Part shown: piece after piece, positions 8,320 to 16,462 of the stretch | How the letters are laid out: each line of letters begins with the position of its first letter | Position numbering within the stretch: position 1 is the stretch's first letter | From: Amycolatopsis palatopharyngis | Lineage (GTDB): Bacteria > Actinomycetota > Actinomycetes > Mycobacteriales > Pseudonocardiaceae | Reading direction: 5' to 3' | DNA: 32,618 bases | NCBI RefSeq assembly: GCF_003385185.1 | Contig: NZ_PQHZ01000061.1 | Coordinates: forward strand, 1 to 32,618 | Made by a program: the position numbers and the translations under genes | The notes under the pieces: generated by a model | The model's input: only the letters and a program-made list of their open reading frames with translations | Database searches by the model: none | What the model was told of the DNA's origin: nothing

Positions 8320-8367
8320 ACTGGAATCACGGAATCAGCGGGGGAATGCAGAGTATGAGGAGGCGAA

Positions 8368-9108
8368 GTGGCTGAGCACCACAGGGCATTGGTCACGGGT
8401 GCCTCGCGCGGAATCGGCAGAGCTGTCGCGATACGGCTCGCGCAGAGGGGCTATTCGGTCGCGGGATGTTTCCACACGGCCAGTGACGCGTCCAAGGAAA
8501 CGGAAGCCGATGTGCGATCGACTGGGGTGCCCGCATACTTCGCCCGGTGCGATGTTTCCAGTGCCGACGACGTCGAAGCGTTCGTCAGGGCCGCCGAGGA
8601 CGAACTCGGCCCCCTGGACCTGCTCGTCAACAATGCTGGAATCACCCGCGACAGCCCACTTGTGATCGCATCCGCCGAGGACTGGAACGACGTACTGTCC
8701 ACCAATCTCACCGGAACCTGGAACCTGTGCCGCGCCATGGCTTTCAGATTCATGAAGAACCGCGGTGGTGCGGTGGTGAACATGTCCTCTGTGGCCGGTG
8801 TTTACGGCAACGCGTCGCAGACCGCGTACGCGGCCAGCAAGGCCGGAATCATCGGGTTCAGCAAGTCACTGGCGAAAGAGGTCGGTGGCCACGGTGTTCG
8901 CGTCAATGTAGTCGCGCCGGGTTTCATCGAGACTGACATGACTGGTGTCCTGGACGAAAAGCTGCGTAAGCAGGCTCTCAGTCAGATCCCACTGCGGCGA
9001 TTCGGCGCACCTGACGATGTCGCCGAGCTGGTCGCGTTCCTGTTGTCCGAGGAAGCCTCCTACATCACCGGCCAGGTTTTCCAGGTGGACGGAGGGATCA
9101 CCATATGA
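8368..9108 (+). CDS. 3-oxoacyl-ACP reductase (FabG-type ketoreductase)
   Basis: A 246-residue SDR with TGASRGIG (10-17), NNAG (88-91) and the catalytic Ser141-Tyr154-Lys158. The C-terminal SYITGQVFQVDGG signature is that of FabG. It reduces 3-oxoacyl-ACP with NADPH. It is followed without a gap by two dehydratases, the ACP and four KS-family proteins, so it is best read as the ketoreductase of a discrete reducing type II PKS. GTG 8368 is preceded by GAGGAGG. Its stop overlaps the next start (ATGA). A 48-base gap upstream is the largest early break in the operon. Confidence 0.93.
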   Translation: MAEHHRALVTGASRGIGRAVAIRLAQRGYSVAGCFHTASDASKETEADVRSTGVPAYFARCDVSSADDVEAFVRAAEDELGPLDLLVNNAGITRDSPLVIASAEDWNDVLSTNLTGTWNLCRAMAFRFMKNRGGAVVNMSSVAGVYGNASQTAYAASKAGIIGFSKSLAKEVGGHGVRVNVVAPGFIETDMTGVLDEKLRKQALSQIPLRRFGAPDDVAELVAFLLSEEASYITGQVFQVDGGITI

Positions 9109-9554
9109 CCACAACAGCTACCGGTGTGGTGACGGCTCCGGCGGTACCCGCGAGTGCGGCACCCCTGTGCGCGATCGATTCCTGGCATACGGCGCGGGAC
9201 GGATCCGTGTTGAAGGTGACCACCAGGACCCGGATCCGGGGTGAGGATCCCAACCTGCGCGGGCATTTCCCCGGCCTCGCGGTATTTCCCGGCGTGTTCG
9301 TCATCGAGGCGTTGTGTCAGGCAATGACCGTCGCGATCGGACAGAATGACGGTAGAAGGCCGGCACTACGTACTCTGCGCTCCGTCCGGTTCCTTGCCCC
9401 GCTGCTCGACGGCGACGACCTGACGCTGGTGATCACGGTAACGCCGAGGTCGGAAGGTGAGTGGGATGTGGCGGCATCGGGAATGCGGGCGGATGGCACG
9501 ATCTCCGCGCGACTGAGGGCGGACTTCGACTCCGGTGAGGCCGTCGATGCTTGA
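9105..9554 (+). CDS. Hotdog-fold 3-hydroxyacyl-ACP dehydratase, catalytic type
   Basis: A 149-residue FabA/FabZ-family hotdog protein. The catalytic His and Glu are both present: RGHFPGLAVFPGVFVIEALCQ carries HFPG and, 13 residues later, the IEALCQ helix. The N-terminal 20 residues are Ala/Thr-rich and probably disordered. It dehydrates 3-hydroxyacyl-ACP to the 2-enoyl form. No enoyl reductase follows, so double bonds would be kept and a polyene would grow. It is coupled to the ketoreductase gene (ATGA overlap) and overlaps the second dehydratase gene by eight bases. Confidence 0.88.
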   Translation: MTTTATGVVTAPAVPASAAPLCAIDSWHTARDGSVLKVTTRTRIRGEDPNLRGHFPGLAVFPGVFVIEALCQAMTVAIGQNDGRRPALRTLRSVRFLAPLLDGDDLTLVITVTPRSEGEWDVAASGMRADGTISARLRADFDSGEAVDA

Positions 9555-10047
9555 TCACGCCGCCATCAGGGCGATCCTGCCGCAGCGTTATCCGCTCCTG
9601 CTCGTGGACCGGGTGCTGGAACTGCGTCCCGGGGTCTCCATCCGGACGACCAAGGCGATCACCGCGACCGAACCGTGCTACGCGGATCTTCCGGACGAGG
9701 CCGGCAGCAGTTGCTACGACTACCCCCTTTCGCTTCTGGTCGAGTCACTCGGCCAGAGCGCGGCGCTGCTGTGGCTCGAAGGACAGCCGCCAGAATCGGG
9801 GGACGACAAGGTACTCATGTTCGTCGGCGCCAGGGACTACCGGTTCACGGGATCCGCGCGACCCGGTGACGTGCTGCGCCACGAGGTCCAGCTGGAATCC
9901 GTTCTCGCAGACACCGCGTTCGCCTCCGGTGAGACGTGGGTGGGCGACCGGCTGATCGCCTCCGTTACCACCTTGATCGCGACACGGCGCTCCGTGCGCC
10001 TGTCCGGCGCCGCGGCGCCCGTGACTTCCACGGACGCCGCCGCGTGA
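9547..10047 (+). CDS. FabZ-like dehydratase subunit lacking the catalytic His
   Basis: A 166-residue FabZ-like protein; the start ILPQRYPLLLVDRVLEL is a FabZ hallmark. Where FabZ has GHFPG the sequence reads YADLPDEAG, so the catalytic His is absent and a short insertion follows. The helix Glu is kept (LLVESLGQSAALL). I infer a structural or substrate-binding partner of the preceding intact dehydratase, forming a heterodimer. The start ATG 9547 has GTGAGG six bases upstream; GTG 9535 is a less likely in-frame alternative. It is followed after 37 bases by the ACP gene. Confidence 0.82.
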   Translation: MLDHAAIRAILPQRYPLLLVDRVLELRPGVSIRTTKAITATEPCYADLPDEAGSSCYDYPLSLLVESLGQSAALLWLEGQPPESGDDKVLMFVGARDYRFTGSARPGDVLRHEVQLESVLADTAFASGETWVGDRLIASVTTLIATRRSVRLSGAAAPVTSTDAAA

Positions 10048-10084
10048 GAACCGATGGATCGTCATCACTTTCGGGAGGATCACT

Positions 10085-10342
10085 ATGACTCACACAGCCG
10101 ACCAACAGCTTGAGGAGCTTCGCGATCTGGTCTCGGAGGTGCTCGAACTGGAGCCCGAGGAACTGTCCGACACAGGTGACTTCATCGACGACTACGAAGC
10201 GGATTCGCTGCGGGCTATCGAGATCCTGGCACGCATCGACAAGCGGTACAAGGTGGAGATCCCGCAGGCGGAGCTGCCCGAACTGCGCAACCTGCGGGCG
10301 GTCAACGATGCGCTGGTCAGGCACTCGAACCGGATCGGCTGA
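10085..10342 (+). CDS. Acyl carrier protein
   Basis: An 85-residue ACP with four-helix pattern and the phosphopantetheine site Ser41 in the sequence DYEADSLRAIEIL. It has EADSL instead of the commoner DSL-with-Gly (GxDSL) motif of FAS and PKS carriers. GGGAGGA stands just before the ATG, giving the strongest ribosome site in this part of the operon, which suits a protein needed in excess. It is the only carrier protein in the window, so it must carry every elongation intermediate unless another ACP is encoded elsewhere. No phosphopantetheinyl transferase is present. Confidence 0.94.
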   Translation: MTHTADQQLEELRDLVSEVLELEPEELSDTGDFIDDYEADSLRAIEILARIDKRYKVEIPQAELPELRNLRAVNDALVRHSNRIG

Positions 10343-10345
10343 ACC

Positions 10346-11551
10346 GTGGTGCGTGTGGTGGTGACCGGGCTCGGGCCGGTATCGAGCATCGGGACCGGGG
10401 TGACAGCGTTCGCGGATGCCTTGCGTACCGGCCGGTCCGGCATCTCGCCGATCACCAGCTTCGACGCGTCCGGCTTCCCCCACCGCAACGGCGGGGAGGT
10501 GCGCGACTTCGATCCCGGTCACCACCTCCGCAGAATCGACGCGGCGAACTGGGGACGGTCGAGTCAGTTCGCCGCGAGTGCCGCGCGGCTGGCGACCGAG
10601 GACGCCAAGCTGGACCTGGCCGGGGTGGCACCAGGCATGGCACACGCCATCATGGGGACCACGAGTGGTGAGTCCGCCGTCGCCGAAGCGCTCACCGCGC
10701 AGATCGTGGACAGTGGTTTCGCCGCTCAGGACCCGGCGTTGCTGGCTCAGCTGCCCGCCAACCGACTGGCCAACGCCGTCAGCGCCGAATTGGGCCTGCA
10801 GGGCGAATCACTGACGATCGCCACAGCCTGTTCGGCGAGCAACTACGCGATCGGCTACGCCTATGACCTGCTGGCCTGCGGCGAGGCCGATGTCGTCTAT
10901 GCCGGCGGCGCCGATTCGGTGTGCCGATGGGCGCATGCCGGATTCTACCGGCTCGGCGCACTCGCGAAGGAGTCCTGCAGCCCGTTCGACCTGGACAGGA
11001 CGGGCATCCTCACCGGCGAGGGCGGTGCGGTGCTGCTGCTGGAGACTCTGGAGCACGCGGAGTCCCGTGGCGCCAGGATCTACGCGGAGTTGCTCGGCTA
11101 CGGCGTCAACTGCGATGCCAGCCACCCGGTGACGCCGGATACGGCCAGCGTCGCCGAGTGTATGCGGATCGCCCATCGGAATGCCGGGATCGACAGGGCC
11201 GAGGTGGACTACATCTGCGCGCACGGAACAGGAACGCAACTCAACGACCTGGTCGAGAGCAAAGCCGTCGTCGAGGTGTTCGGAGCGCAACCGCCGCCGA
11301 TCAGCTCGATCAAATCGATGCTCGGCCACACCATGGGCGCGGCCTGTGGCTTCGGCGCCATCGCGTCCGTGCTCGCCATCGATCGCGGTTTCCTGCCGCC
11401 GACGGTCAACTGGGCCAACTCCGACCCCGACCTGCTCGGGATTGATCCGGTACCGAACGAGGCCCGGCCGGCCCAAGTGCGGGTCGTCCAGAACGACGGA
11501 TTCGCCTTCGGTGGCAACAACGCCATCGTGATGTTGGGAGTGCCGAGATGA
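10346..11551 (+). CDS. Ketosynthase, catalytically complete (KS-alpha type)
   Basis: A 401-residue FabF/type II PKS ketosynthase with an intact triad: Cys162 in TACSASNYA, His293 in HGTGTQLND and His328 in GHTMGAACG. The C-terminal NDGFAFGGNNA is also canonical. It performs decarboxylative Claisen elongation with malonyl-ACP. It starts at GTG 10346, three bases after the ACP stop, and overlaps the next gene (ATGA), which encodes a KS-fold protein without catalytic residues. The pair fits a KS/chain-length-factor heterodimer. The associated ketoreductase and dehydratases indicate a reducing rather than aromatic system. Confidence 0.93.
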   Translation: MVRVVVTGLGPVSSIGTGVTAFADALRTGRSGISPITSFDASGFPHRNGGEVRDFDPGHHLRRIDAANWGRSSQFAASAARLATEDAKLDLAGVAPGMAHAIMGTTSGESAVAEALTAQIVDSGFAAQDPALLAQLPANRLANAVSAELGLQGESLTIATACSASNYAIGYAYDLLACGEADVVYAGGADSVCRWAHAGFYRLGALAKESCSPFDLDRTGILTGEGGAVLLLETLEHAESRGARIYAELLGYGVNCDASHPVTPDTASVAECMRIAHRNAGIDRAEVDYICAHGTGTQLNDLVESKAVVEVFGAQPPPISSIKSMLGHTMGAACGFGAIASVLAIDRGFLPPTVNWANSDPDLLGIDPVPNEARPAQVRVVQNDGFAFGGNNAIVMLGVPR

Positions 11552-12672
11552 CCGGCGTCGTCGTGACCGGGTGGAGCGCGCTGACCTCTGCCGGCGTGGG
11601 GATCGACCCTCTGGTGAAGAAGCTGGCCACCGCCGAACTCGGCGGTTTGGTCAGCGAGGGTGCCGATGTCGGTGGTCTTTACGAGGAGCCCCTTCCCGGG
11701 CGCAACGGTCACGTGGTCGCGAACTTCAGCCCGAGAGAACATCTGGGGCGCAAGGGCACCAGCACCTACGATCGTGCGACCGGTCTCGCTGTGGTGTGCT
11801 GCAAGGAGGCGCTGCGCGAGGCCGGGATTGTCGTCGACGCCTCCGTAGCGGGCAGGGTGGGCGTGGTGCTGGGCACCACGCTCGGCAGTTTCAAGTCGAC
11901 CAGTGACTACACACGGGAAACGCTGGTTCAGGAGAAGCCCTACCTGGTCAACCCGATGATGTTCCCGAACACGGTGATGAACTGCGCCGCGGGCCAGGTG
12001 GCGATCAGGTTCGGCCTGCGTGGGGTGAACACGACGATCGCGGGTGGCGCGCTGGCGTTCTTGAACGTGCTGCGATACGCGAGCAACGCGATCGAGCGGG
12101 ACTACGCCGACGTGGTGGTCGCGGGCGCGGTCGAGGAGTACAGCCCGCATCGCGCATGGGCCGCCGAGCTCACCGGCGCCACGTCGACGGTTTCCGCGGG
12201 GGAGGCCGCCGGCATGTTCGTGCTGACCCGGCCGGACGCACCCGGCTGGACAGGGGCGCGACAGCAGGCACAGGTGCTCGCGGTGGCGACGGGCTACGGC
12301 ACGGGGTACGAGCGTGGTGTGGACGCGGCTGAAAACGCCCTCGCGAGTTGCGTCTCCCGCGTCGTCACTCGCGCCGGCGTGGATTCCACCTCGGTCGCTG
12401 CCGTATACACCGGAGAGGTCGGCGAAGACGACCGAGGAGAGTACGGCCCCGTGGTGCGGGCGCTGGGGCATCGGCCCGAAAGGGTCATGGTCAAACGTGC
12501 TTTCGGTGAATGTGACGCCGCTTCGGGAGCGGTTGCGCTGGCGGTACTGCTCGCGCCCGATGGTCTCGCGTCGCAGAGCGGGCTCAGCCTGCTGACCGCT
12601 CGCGGACCGGACGGTGCCGTCGGTGCCGCTCTGGTGAGGAGGTTCGCCGATGGCGACCCTGATAGCCGCTAG
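11548..12672 (+). CDS. Chain-length-factor-like inactive ketosynthase
   Basis: A 374-residue thiolase-fold KS relative. All three catalytic positions are lost: the Cys is Ala168 (NTTIAGGALAF), the HGTGT motif is replaced by TGEVGEDD, and GHTxGAA by GECDAAS. Classical CLFs have Gln at the Cys position; this one has Ala. It probably forms the inactive half of a heterodimer with the upstream KS and helps set chain length. The start overlaps the previous stop, and its last 23 bases overlap the next KS gene. Confidence 0.88.
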   Translation: MTGVVVTGWSALTSAGVGIDPLVKKLATAELGGLVSEGADVGGLYEEPLPGRNGHVVANFSPREHLGRKGTSTYDRATGLAVVCCKEALREAGIVVDASVAGRVGVVLGTTLGSFKSTSDYTRETLVQEKPYLVNPMMFPNTVMNCAAGQVAIRFGLRGVNTTIAGGALAFLNVLRYASNAIERDYADVVVAGAVEEYSPHRAWAAELTGATSTVSAGEAAGMFVLTRPDAPGWTGARQQAQVLAVATGYGTGYERGVDAAENALASCVSRVVTRAGVDSTSVAAVYTGEVGEDDRGEYGPVVRALGHRPERVMVKRAFGECDAASGAVALAVLLAPDGLASQSGLSLLTARGPDGAVGAALVRRFADGDPDSR

Positions 12673-13768
12673 CGCCGTCCGCACCTGCCTCGGGTCAGGC
12701 GCGGACACCTTCGCCGGATTACTGCGGAGCGAGTGCGGAGTCACCGGTCTCCGGCACGGCGATCCCGCCGAACTCAACGTGACCGCCGGATACCACATCG
12801 ATGATCACGGACGTGAGCGCTTTCGCGCCGGGCGTCTGCTGGCGAAGTGCCTGACCGAGGCGGTCGCCGAATCCGGTGTGGACACCGAACGGCAGCGAGT
12901 GGCCGTGCTCGTCGGTACCGGGTTGCGTGAGCTGTCGGCCGTCGAGGACTGGGCGTTGACGGGGTCGGGCTTCCCGGTGAGCGGACTGGACTTCGACGAG
13001 GTGGTGCGGGAGACGCTGCCCGGAGTGACGTACGTGACCACACTGTCGAACGCGTGCAGCGCGAGCGGCCACGCACTCGCCCTGGCGCAGGACATGGTGG
13101 AACTCGACGAGGCGGACGTCGTGGTGGTCGCCGCGACCGACACGATGACCCAGTCCATGCTCGCGATGATCGGTCATGTCGCGGACCGGCCAACGGAGCG
13201 GGTGCGCCCGTTCGATCGTGACCGGTCTGGGGTGTTGCTCGGCGAGGGCGCGGCCGCGGTCGTCGTGGTGAGTGAGTCGTGGCGCGGCCCGGTACTCGGC
13301 AGGCTGCTGGGCACCGGGCTGTCCTGTGACGCGTTCCATGCCACCGCGCCGGACATCGAGGGCATCAGCAGGGCCATGTCCGGCGTGTTCTCGAGGACCC
13401 ATCGAGATCCTTCCACAGTGGACCTTGTGGTCGCGCATGGAACCGGAACCGTGCTCAACGATCCCGTCGAGTGCGACGCTTTGCGAAAGATCGTGCTCGG
13501 GGCGGGCGGCGATCCGTTGGTGACCGGAGTCAAAGGCGCGGTCGGACACACGTCGGGCAGCGCCGCGCTGGTCAACGTGGATGTGGCACTGCGATGTCTG
13601 AGCACGGGCATGATTCCACCGGTGGTCGGCCTTGCGGACCCGCTCGACGAGGGTGCGGGCCTGCGGTTCGTGGTGGGCGGGCCGGTCGCGCGGCGGACGA
13701 ATCTCGTCCAGGTCAACGCGTTCGGCTTCGGTGGAGTCAACGCCGTGACGCTGCTGGAGGCGCGATGA
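12650..13768 (+). CDS. Second catalytically complete ketosynthase
   Basis: A 372-residue KS, somewhat shorter than FabF, with Cys136 in NACSASGHA, His263 in HGTGTVLND and His300 in GHTSGSAAL, so the triad is intact. GGTGAGGAGG precedes ATG 12650 at ideal spacing inside the upstream gene. Divergence from the first KS in this operon is high. Together with the following short KS-like protein it may form a second heterodimer. In aryl-polyene systems two different KS activities also coexist, one dimerised with a CLF-like subunit. Confidence 0.92.
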   Translation: MATLIAASAVRTCLGSGADTFAGLLRSECGVTGLRHGDPAELNVTAGYHIDDHGRERFRAGRLLAKCLTEAVAESGVDTERQRVAVLVGTGLRELSAVEDWALTGSGFPVSGLDFDEVVRETLPGVTYVTTLSNACSASGHALALAQDMVELDEADVVVVAATDTMTQSMLAMIGHVADRPTERVRPFDRDRSGVLLGEGAAAVVVVSESWRGPVLGRLLGTGLSCDAFHATAPDIEGISRAMSGVFSRTHRDPSTVDLVVAHGTGTVLNDPVECDALRKIVLGAGGDPLVTGVKGAVGHTSGSAALVNVDVALRCLSTGMIPPVVGLADPLDEGAGLRFVVGGPVARRTNLVQVNAFGFGGVNAVTLLEAR

Positions 13769-14736
13769 CCGGCGCGGGACCTGTCCCCGCTTGGGGGACC
13801 AGAGACAGTCCGGACTCGACGCGGTTCGTCGACACGGGCAGGCGCAGGCTGCTGCTGTCCGGTTGGAGCCTGCACCTGCCTGATGTCGACGCACGATCCA
13901 CGCTGGCTCCGGTGCTGGGCCCGCCCGGGGGACAGTGGGCGCGAACGGAGTGGGTTGGGGCGGACAGCGCCGCCACCGTACTGGGCCGAAAGGGCCTGTT
14001 GTACAAGGAACCCGCCACCCGGCTGGCTCTGTGCGCGGTACATCGAGCCCTGGGACTGCCGTGGGGGCAGCGTGGGGAAACGTCGCTGTCCCCCGAAACA
14101 GCGGTGATCGCGTGCAGCAGTCTGGGCAACGTCGGGACGGTGGCCAAGGTCGCCCGCACCATCGCGGCTGAAGGTGGCAGGGCCGTAAGCGTCCTCGACG
14201 CCCCCAACGTCTCCAGCAACGTGATGGCCAGCAGCGTGGCACTCTGGTTCGGTTTCGGCGGTCCGAATCTACAGGTGTGTTCCGGCAGCGCCGCCGGGTT
14301 CTCCGGACTGCGGCTGGCCGAGCTGCTGTTGCGATCCGAGCGTGCGTCCCGGGTCGTGCTGGTCGGTGCGGAACCGGCGGACGAGGTCGCGGCGGCCCTG
14401 CACGGTGGCGGACTGCGTGCCGGAAGTGCGTGCGTTGTCCTTGAGCGAGCACCGGAGAACGTCGGGTCGCGAGGTCACCGTGATCCGTTGATCGCCCCGG
14501 TGCGAGCGGTGCTTGACCTCGGTGTGCGACCAGGGCTGCGAGGTTGCCGGGTATCCGCGGGCGGGCGCGAGTTCGACATCGGTTCCGAGTGGGGCGACTT
14601 CCACGGTGCGCACGGGGTCGTGGCGTTGTCTCTCGCAGCGCACCTCGCCGTCGACGAGGGACACGGTGTTGTCGGTATCGGCTCGGCTTCGGTCAGGTCC
14701 GCGGAACACGTCGCGGGAGAGAAGGGGTTCCGGTGA
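13765..14736 (+). CDS. Short ketosynthase-like protein, probably non-catalytic
   Basis: A 323-residue divergent KS-fold protein. The segment GGPNLQVCSGSAAGFSGL aligns with the KS nucleophile loop, but Ser175 occupies the Cys position and a Cys lies three residues earlier. No HGTGT motif is found, and the region matching GHTxGA reads GDFHGAHG. It is about 80 residues shorter than FabF. Best reading: the inactive partner of the preceding KS, or a second CLF. The start ATG overlaps the previous stop (ATGA), and its own stop overlaps the hydrolase start (GTGA). Confidence 0.78.
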   Translation: MTGAGPVPAWGTRDSPDSTRFVDTGRRRLLLSGWSLHLPDVDARSTLAPVLGPPGGQWARTEWVGADSAATVLGRKGLLYKEPATRLALCAVHRALGLPWGQRGETSLSPETAVIACSSLGNVGTVAKVARTIAAEGGRAVSVLDAPNVSSNVMASSVALWFGFGGPNLQVCSGSAAGFSGLRLAELLLRSERASRVVLVGAEPADEVAAALHGGGLRAGSACVVLERAPENVGSRGHRDPLIAPVRAVLDLGVRPGLRGCRVSAGGREFDIGSEWGDFHGAHGVVALSLAAHLAVDEGHGVVGIGSASVRSAEHVAGEKGFR

Positions 14737-15533
14737 GTGGTTTCGCGGTCAGGGCGCACACGTTGTCGCGCGGTGTGCCCGGTGCGCCGTTCGTGGTCTT
14801 CGCGCACGGTATGGAGGGACACTGGGCGAGCTGGAAACTGCTGGCCGCACATCTGGACCCCGACTGGCGGCTGGTCGCACTCGAACTTCCATGGCAGGCG
14901 GGCAAGGACTACCGCTGGCGTGCCCGGCCGGTAGGGGATTGGCTGGGTGACGGCCTCGATCTGCTCGGCGCCATCCCCGAGGTCCTCGTGGCGCATTCCT
15001 TCGGCGCCAACGCGGCACTCGAGTTGTTGTGCGCACACGACCCGCGACCGGGCAGGGCAGCCGCACTGATGTGCCCGTTCTACCGGTTGCCGCGTTATGA
15101 GGTGAGCTGGCGAATGTATGACCGGTCGCGGGAGACGTTCGTCAAGCACATCGGCGACGGAGTGCGGGCCCGGCTGGGCAAACGCGCGGGCGGGATGGAT
15201 CCCGAGGTCCTCGACGGAATGGTCAGGGTCGCACTCGATCGGGCGGGTCCACTTGGTTTCGCCGCGGTGTTCGACTGCTACACAGCGAGCGCCGATCTGC
15301 CACTGGACCAGGTCCAGGTGCCGATCCGAGTGCTGGTCGGCGGCGAGGACCCGACACTGCCCCCCAAGGTCGCCGACGCACTCGTCGACGGAATGCCGGG
15401 AGCGACTCTGCGAGTACACGAGAACTTCGACCACTTCTTCCACGTGCGGCAGGCCGCCGCCGCCGCGGCGGAGGTCTCCGACCTCGTCGCCGAGGTGCTG
15501 GCAACGACGACGAAGGTAGGTGAGCTCCGTTGA
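14733..15533 (+). CDS. Alpha/beta-hydrolase, possible chain-releasing thioesterase
   Basis: A 266-residue alpha/beta-hydrolase. It has the oxyanion-loop motif HGMEGHW, the nucleophile elbow AHSFGANA (Ser), a late Asp in GGEDPTL and the His in FDHFFHV, so the triad is complete. In PKS clusters such proteins act as editing or releasing thioesterases, or as cyclases. It starts at GTG 14733, overlapping the previous stop. Its product may share chain release with the hotdog protein encoded immediately downstream. The substrate cannot be read from sequence. Confidence 0.82.
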   Translation: MSGFAVRAHTLSRGVPGAPFVVFAHGMEGHWASWKLLAAHLDPDWRLVALELPWQAGKDYRWRARPVGDWLGDGLDLLGAIPEVLVAHSFGANAALELLCAHDPRPGRAAALMCPFYRLPRYEVSWRMYDRSRETFVKHIGDGVRARLGKRAGGMDPEVLDGMVRVALDRAGPLGFAAVFDCYTASADLPLDQVQVPIRVLVGGEDPTLPPKVADALVDGMPGATLRVHENFDHFFHVRQAAAAAAEVSDLVAEVLATTTKVGELR

Positions 15534-16462
15534 CCGCGACAGTGGATCGGGGGCAGGCAACGCCGACTGTTGTGCACGGCAGTCCCGCATTCGAGGGCGC
15601 CAATATCCGTACCTGGATCGGCTTCAAACACTTCATGTATCTCGTCGAGCACGCGGTGCTGCGATGGCTGCGGGACAACGGGGCAGGGGTCAGGGAGCTG
15701 TATTCGGAGTACGGTCTCGGGCTGGAGATCACCGACTGCTCGGTGCAACTGCCCGCGGTTCTCGAAATCGACGACGAGGTACGTGCCGAGGTCGTCCGCG
15801 GCAGGGGTAACCGGCTCACCGTGCAGCTGTCCGTCGCGCGCGATGGCGCCAGGACCACCGTGCTGCGCGGGAAGGTGACGGTGGCGCTGGTCCGGGAACG
15901 GACCGCGAACGGCCATCGCCGTCCGCCGAAGTCGTTGGCCGACTTCACGGTCGACGAGCTGGCGGTGCCAGGGCATGAGCACCGGCGGATTCCGCGAGGA
16001 CAGACCGCGACGTCGGTGCTCGCCACCGGTCCCGCCGCGTTTCTCTGGTCCTGGCGCGCTCCGTACTTCTACTGCCACTACTCCGAGCGGGTGCAGCATT
16101 CGGGGTTCGTGCGAACGCTCGAGGAAGTGGTGGACCGGTATCTCGCCGATCGGGGTATCTCGGTCGGCCGGATGCTGGCCGAGCGGTCCTGGATCCCGGT
16201 CGTCTCCCGTGCCCGCGTGCGACTGCTCGACGCCGCCTATATGGAGGAGACCGTACACACGGTTTTCACGGTCACCGACATCCTCAGAGGGGTCATGTTC
16301 GACGGCAGAATGGACTGTTACGTGCAGCGTGGTGACGAACTGGTCGCCGTCGCCACCGCGCAGATCCTGCACGGATACGCCATCGCGGCGGGACCGGGAG
16401 CTGGCGGACTCGCCGAACTCGACGACGGCGTGGTCAGCGCACTGCTCGGGAGCGGCTCATGA
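15530..16462 (+). CDS. Double-hotdog acyl-thioesterase-like protein
   Basis: The 310 residues form two hotdog repeats of about 140 residues. The first contains WIGFKHFMYLVEHAVLRWL and the second HYSERVQHSGFVRTLEEVV, each resembling the 4-hydroxybenzoyl-CoA thioesterase helix. Each is followed by a beta strand block. This is the architecture of FatA-like acyl-ACP thioesterases, so release of the finished chain from ACP is the leading idea. A dehydratase role is less likely because FabZ motifs are missing. The start is TTG 15530, coupled to the previous stop (TTGA) behind GGTAGGTGAG; GTG 15542 is an in-frame alternative. Confidence 0.75.
   Translation: MTATVDRGQATPTVVHGSPAFEGANIRTWIGFKHFMYLVEHAVLRWLRDNGAGVRELYSEYGLGLEITDCSVQLPAVLEIDDEVRAEVVRGRGNRLTVQLSVARDGARTTVLRGKVTVALVRERTANGHRRPPKSLADFTVDELAVPGHEHRRIPRGQTATSVLATGPAAFLWSWRAPYFYCHYSERVQHSGFVRTLEEVVDRYLADRGISVGRMLAERSWIPVVSRARVRLLDAAYMEETVHTVFTVTDILRGVMFDGRMDCYVQRGDELVAVATAQILHGYAIAAGPGAGGLAELDDGVVSALLGSGS

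Noticed and set aside
8320..8367. Possible internal promoter before the ketoreductase gene.
   Set aside because: The gap is 48 bases and shows only a ribosome site (GAGGAGG); no promoter elements are seen.
10808..12798. Long minus-strand open frames opposite the KS genes.
   Set aside because: Composition is typical of antisense shadows and the plus strand carries intact KS motifs through the same bases.
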